The translations under genes and the position numbers were made by a program. This document shows positions 62,159 through 64,000 of a DNA stretch of 64,000 bases, piece after piece. The notes beneath the pieces are model-generated. The model was not told the origin of the DNA, ran no database searches, and was given only the letters and a program-made list of their open reading frames with translations. The DNA is from Clostridiales bacterium. Its GTDB lineage: Bacteria > Bacillota > Clostridia > Saccharofermentanales > DTU023. Positions within the stretch are counted from its first letter, which is position 1. Each line of letters starts with the position of its first letter. The stretch spans positions 1-64,000 of the forward strand of contig SFGY01000003.1 of assembly GCA_004556455.1 (NCBI GenBank). Reading direction: 5' to 3'.

Positions 62159-63398
62159 CAGCGCTGTGGTCATGCGTTTTGAGCTGGGAAATTACCTGCG
62201 CAGCCGCAGCTTTCTCATAAGCACCCTCATCACCTGTATCGTCATTGCCCTGGCGCTGAGCTTTCCCCGCCTGATGGATCTCTTTCAGGGCAAAGCCGGC
62301 CCAAAAAAGAACATCTATATCGTCAACCTGAGCGACCTTCCGGCCTCGGCCGATGATGCCGTCGATAAAATGAGCAAGTACAAGCTGATTAACGCTACGC
62401 CCGAGCTTCTGGACAAAAGCGGGGAGATCCTGGCAAAACCCGTCACCGAGGGTATTTTCGTCATTGATTCCGAGCGCAGCTTCCGCTGGTATACGGAGCG
62501 GCGAAAATACGCCGAATACCCGGAAGAAAGCCTTTCCAAAGTCTATGGCAAGAAACTTTTGTATACCCGTCTTTTGCTCAGTGGAAGCTCAGAAGACTTC
62601 GCAGAGTCCGTTGTTGCCGAACCGGATATCGAAATTATTGAACAAGCCAGCCTCAGCGGTAAAAGTATGCAGCAAACTCAGGCCACAACCTACGGGCTGG
62701 TCATGCTGCTCTACGTCTGTCTGCTCTCTTACGGCCAGATGACCGCTGTTTCCGTGGCCAGTGAAAAGGGCAATCGGGCCATGGAACTGCTGATTACCTC
62801 TACCGATGCGCGCTCACTGATCAACGGCAAGGTTTTCGGTACAGGCCTGGCAGGTCTGCTGCAGCTCTGCATTTTCGGCCTGGTTTATTTTATCTTTTTC
62901 TTCTTAAATCGCGGCGCTTTCGAGCAACTTGGCCTGCTCGACTCTGTCCAGATGCCACCCACGACCTTCGGTATGGCCATTATTATTTTTGTGATCTGCT
63001 ATCTCAGCTTTGCTTATATTTACAGTGCTCTGGGCTCACTCGTCAGCCGTTCCGAAGATATCAACCAGGTGGTTTCGCCACTCTCCCTGATCTTTATTGC
63101 CATGGTCGCCGCGACGATCCTCGCTACCTTTACGCCAGATCCGGCCTGGGTCAAAATCTTATCTTTTGTCCCGCTGATCGGTCCGCTCCTGCTCTTTGTG
63201 CGCTTCTCCATGCTGAGTCTTCCGGCCTGGGAGTTCCTTGTGCCCATGCTGATTCACTGTCTGGCTGTTGTGGGCATCAGCCGCCTGGCGGTGTCCATCT
63301 ATCGCCGCGGCACACTGCATTACGGTAAAGCTCCTCAAATCAAGGACATTCTTCAACTGCTGCGACAAAAGGAAAATACAGCCGAAAATGCGAAATAA
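62139..63398 (+). CDS. ABC exporter permease (NatB/YhaP-like)
   Basis: About 419 residues: an N-terminal helix (SFLISTLITCIVIALALSF), a large outside domain (about 60-190), then five or six helices with QATTYGLVMLLYVCLLSYGQMTAVSVASEKGNRAMELLITST, the ABC-2 NatB motif, and SALGSLVSRSEDINQVVSPLSL. It begins inside the ATPase gene (20-base overlap) after GGGAGGTGCAGCC. Sodium export would suit a cell with a Na+-based energy economy, but the substrate is unproven. Confidence 0.85.
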   Translation: MKSRKNNSAVVMRFELGNYLRSRSFLISTLITCIVIALALSFPRLMDLFQGKAGPKKNIYIVNLSDLPASADDAVDKMSKYKLINATPELLDKSGEILAKPVTEGIFVIDSERSFRWYTERRKYAEYPEESLSKVYGKKLLYTRLLLSGSSEDFAESVVAEPDIEIIEQASLSGKSMQQTQATTYGLVMLLYVCLLSYGQMTAVSVASEKGNRAMELLITSTDARSLINGKVFGTGLAGLLQLCIFGLVYFIFFFLNRGAFEQLGLLDSVQMPPTTFGMAIIIFVICYLSFAYIYSALGSLVSRSEDINQVVSPLSLIFIAMVAATILATFTPDPAWVKILSFVPLIGPLLLFVRFSMLSLPAWEFLVPMLIHCLAVVGISRLAVSIYRRGTLHYGKAPQIKDILQLLRQKENTAENAK

Positions 63399-63438
63399 GT
63401 AAAGTTTTTCACTTTAAGAAGGAAGAAGGAGAGCAGGG

Positions 63439-64000
63439 ATGAAAAATAAAGGCTTTCAGACAAAATACGATCCAGCTGGGACGAATCCCACTGTAAAGCT
63501 CCGGGAGCAGCAGGCAGACACCCTGAGGCGCGATGGCCTGCTCCGACTGGCCCTGGCTGCCCCCCTGAGCACTCCCGGTGCTGCCGTGAGGAATGCCGAT
63601 ATTCAGCTTGACGTCCTGCACAAGGCGGCTGCTGAGGGCGTCGATCTACTGGTTTTTCCGGCCCTTTCTCTTTGCGGCGTTCGCAATGGTGACCTCTTTC
63701 TGCAGGAAGACTTACTCGAAGATGCTCAGGCTGCCTTGCTGCGACTTGCCGAAGCGAACAGGCTCAGCGGCCTCACCCTGATCAGTTCTCTGCCCCTGCG
63801 CACGGGCTGCGGCCTCATCGCTGCCGCCGCAGTGATTCGCGGAGCTGAAATTCAGGCCGTCGTTCCCCTGGCTGCTCCACGTCGCGATCCGGCCTGGCGG
63901 GCTTTTCTCCCCCCCGAACGCTGGGACGAACTGCCCCCCTGCCTGAACTTGAACGGAGGGTTGAGTGTAGCCCTGCTCAGAGAGGGCAGCTTCAGTCTGC
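63439..64000 (+). CDS. nadE: NAD+ synthetase, N-terminal amidase domain degenerate (gene runs off the window)
   Basis: First 187 residues only. DGLLRLALAAPLSTPGAAVRNADIQLDVLHKAAAEGVDLLVFP followed by the NGDLFLQ motif identifies the glutaminase (nitrilase-fold) domain of glutamine-dependent NadE. Two of the three catalytic residues are replaced: FPE-L becomes FPAL (Ala75) and the VVPK lysine becomes VVPL (Leu144). The catalytic Cys would lie beyond the window. The domain is thus probably inactive and the enzyme may use free ammonia, plentiful in an amino-acid fermenter. Start follows GGAAGAAGGAGAGCAGGG. Confidence 0.75.
   Translation, partial: MKNKGFQTKYDPAGTNPTVKLREQQADTLRRDGLLRLALAAPLSTPGAAVRNADIQLDVLHKAAAEGVDLLVFPALSLCGVRNGDLFLQEDLLEDAQAALLRLAEANRLSGLTLISSLPLRTGCGLIAAAAVIRGAEIQAVVPLAAPRRDPAWRAFLPPERWDELPPCLNLNGGLSVALLREGSFSL

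Overview
The window looks like part of a chromosome from a strictly anaerobic, amino-acid-fermenting Clostridia-type Firmicute. It has moderately high GC, AddAB instead of RecBCD, class II and class III ribonucleotide reductases, GntR/YtrA and RpiR regulators, and a full oxygen-sensitive hydroxyglutarate pathway. I saw no rRNA, tRNA, CRISPR array, phage or insertion sequence. A species name cannot be given from the sequence alone.

Layout. (1) 105-1143: a VOC-fold protein and a NADH-pyrophosphatase-type Nudix gene that appears to have lost its middle. (2) 1143-12854, minus strand: one apparent operon for glutamate fermentation by the hydroxyglutarate route. In transcription order it holds gcdD-gcdC-gcdB-gcdA (sodium-pumping glutaconyl-CoA decarboxylase), gctA-gctB (CoA-transferase), hgdC-hgdA-hgdB (activator and radical dehydratase), birA-bioY (biotin ligase and uptake) and hgdH (hydroxyglutarate dehydrogenase). 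Its roughly 500-nt leader has a near-consensus promoter, a cobalamin riboswitch, a 52-codon leader ORF and an intrinsic terminator. (3) 13018-16499: a nitrilase-family hydrolase and two MFS transporters. (4) 16583-23079: U32 protease/RNA-modification protein, DUF1275 protein, an unknown membrane protein, and a YtrA-type GntR/ABC operon. (5) 23152-26239: class III ribonucleotide reductase nrdDG behind an NrdR-box-like site and a second cobalamin riboswitch. (6) 26442-34672: two GntR/UTRA regulators, a polyamine-type ABC importer and FrlB/FrlD-like enzymes, read here as an Amadori-product (fructoselysine-like) utilisation locus. (7) 34691-45251: RpiR regulator, M42 peptidase, creatininase-family protein, a five-gene peptide ABC importer and an M81 peptidase. 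(8) 45381-46702: HicAB toxin-antitoxin, acylphosphatase and a TfoX-N protein. (9) 47044-50879: corrinoid adenosyltransferase and B12-dependent ribonucleotide reductase nrdJ. (10) 51333-64000: addA-addB, enolase, a NatAB-like ABC exporter and the start of an NAD synthetase gene whose amidase domain lacks two catalytic residues.

Main idea. Two cobalamin riboswitches sit in front of B12-independent systems: nrdDG, whose B12-dependent alternative nrdJ is in the same window beside an adenosylcobalamin-making enzyme, and the whole hydroxyglutarate operon. The nrd case is the known isozyme-switch logic. The second suggests the same logic applied to energy metabolism: the B12-free glutamate pathway would be on when B12 is scarce and off when B12 permits another, B12-dependent fermentation (for example through glutamate mutase). 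I know of no description of this arrangement. The riboswitch and gene order are read directly from the sequence; the switch between fermentations is inference.
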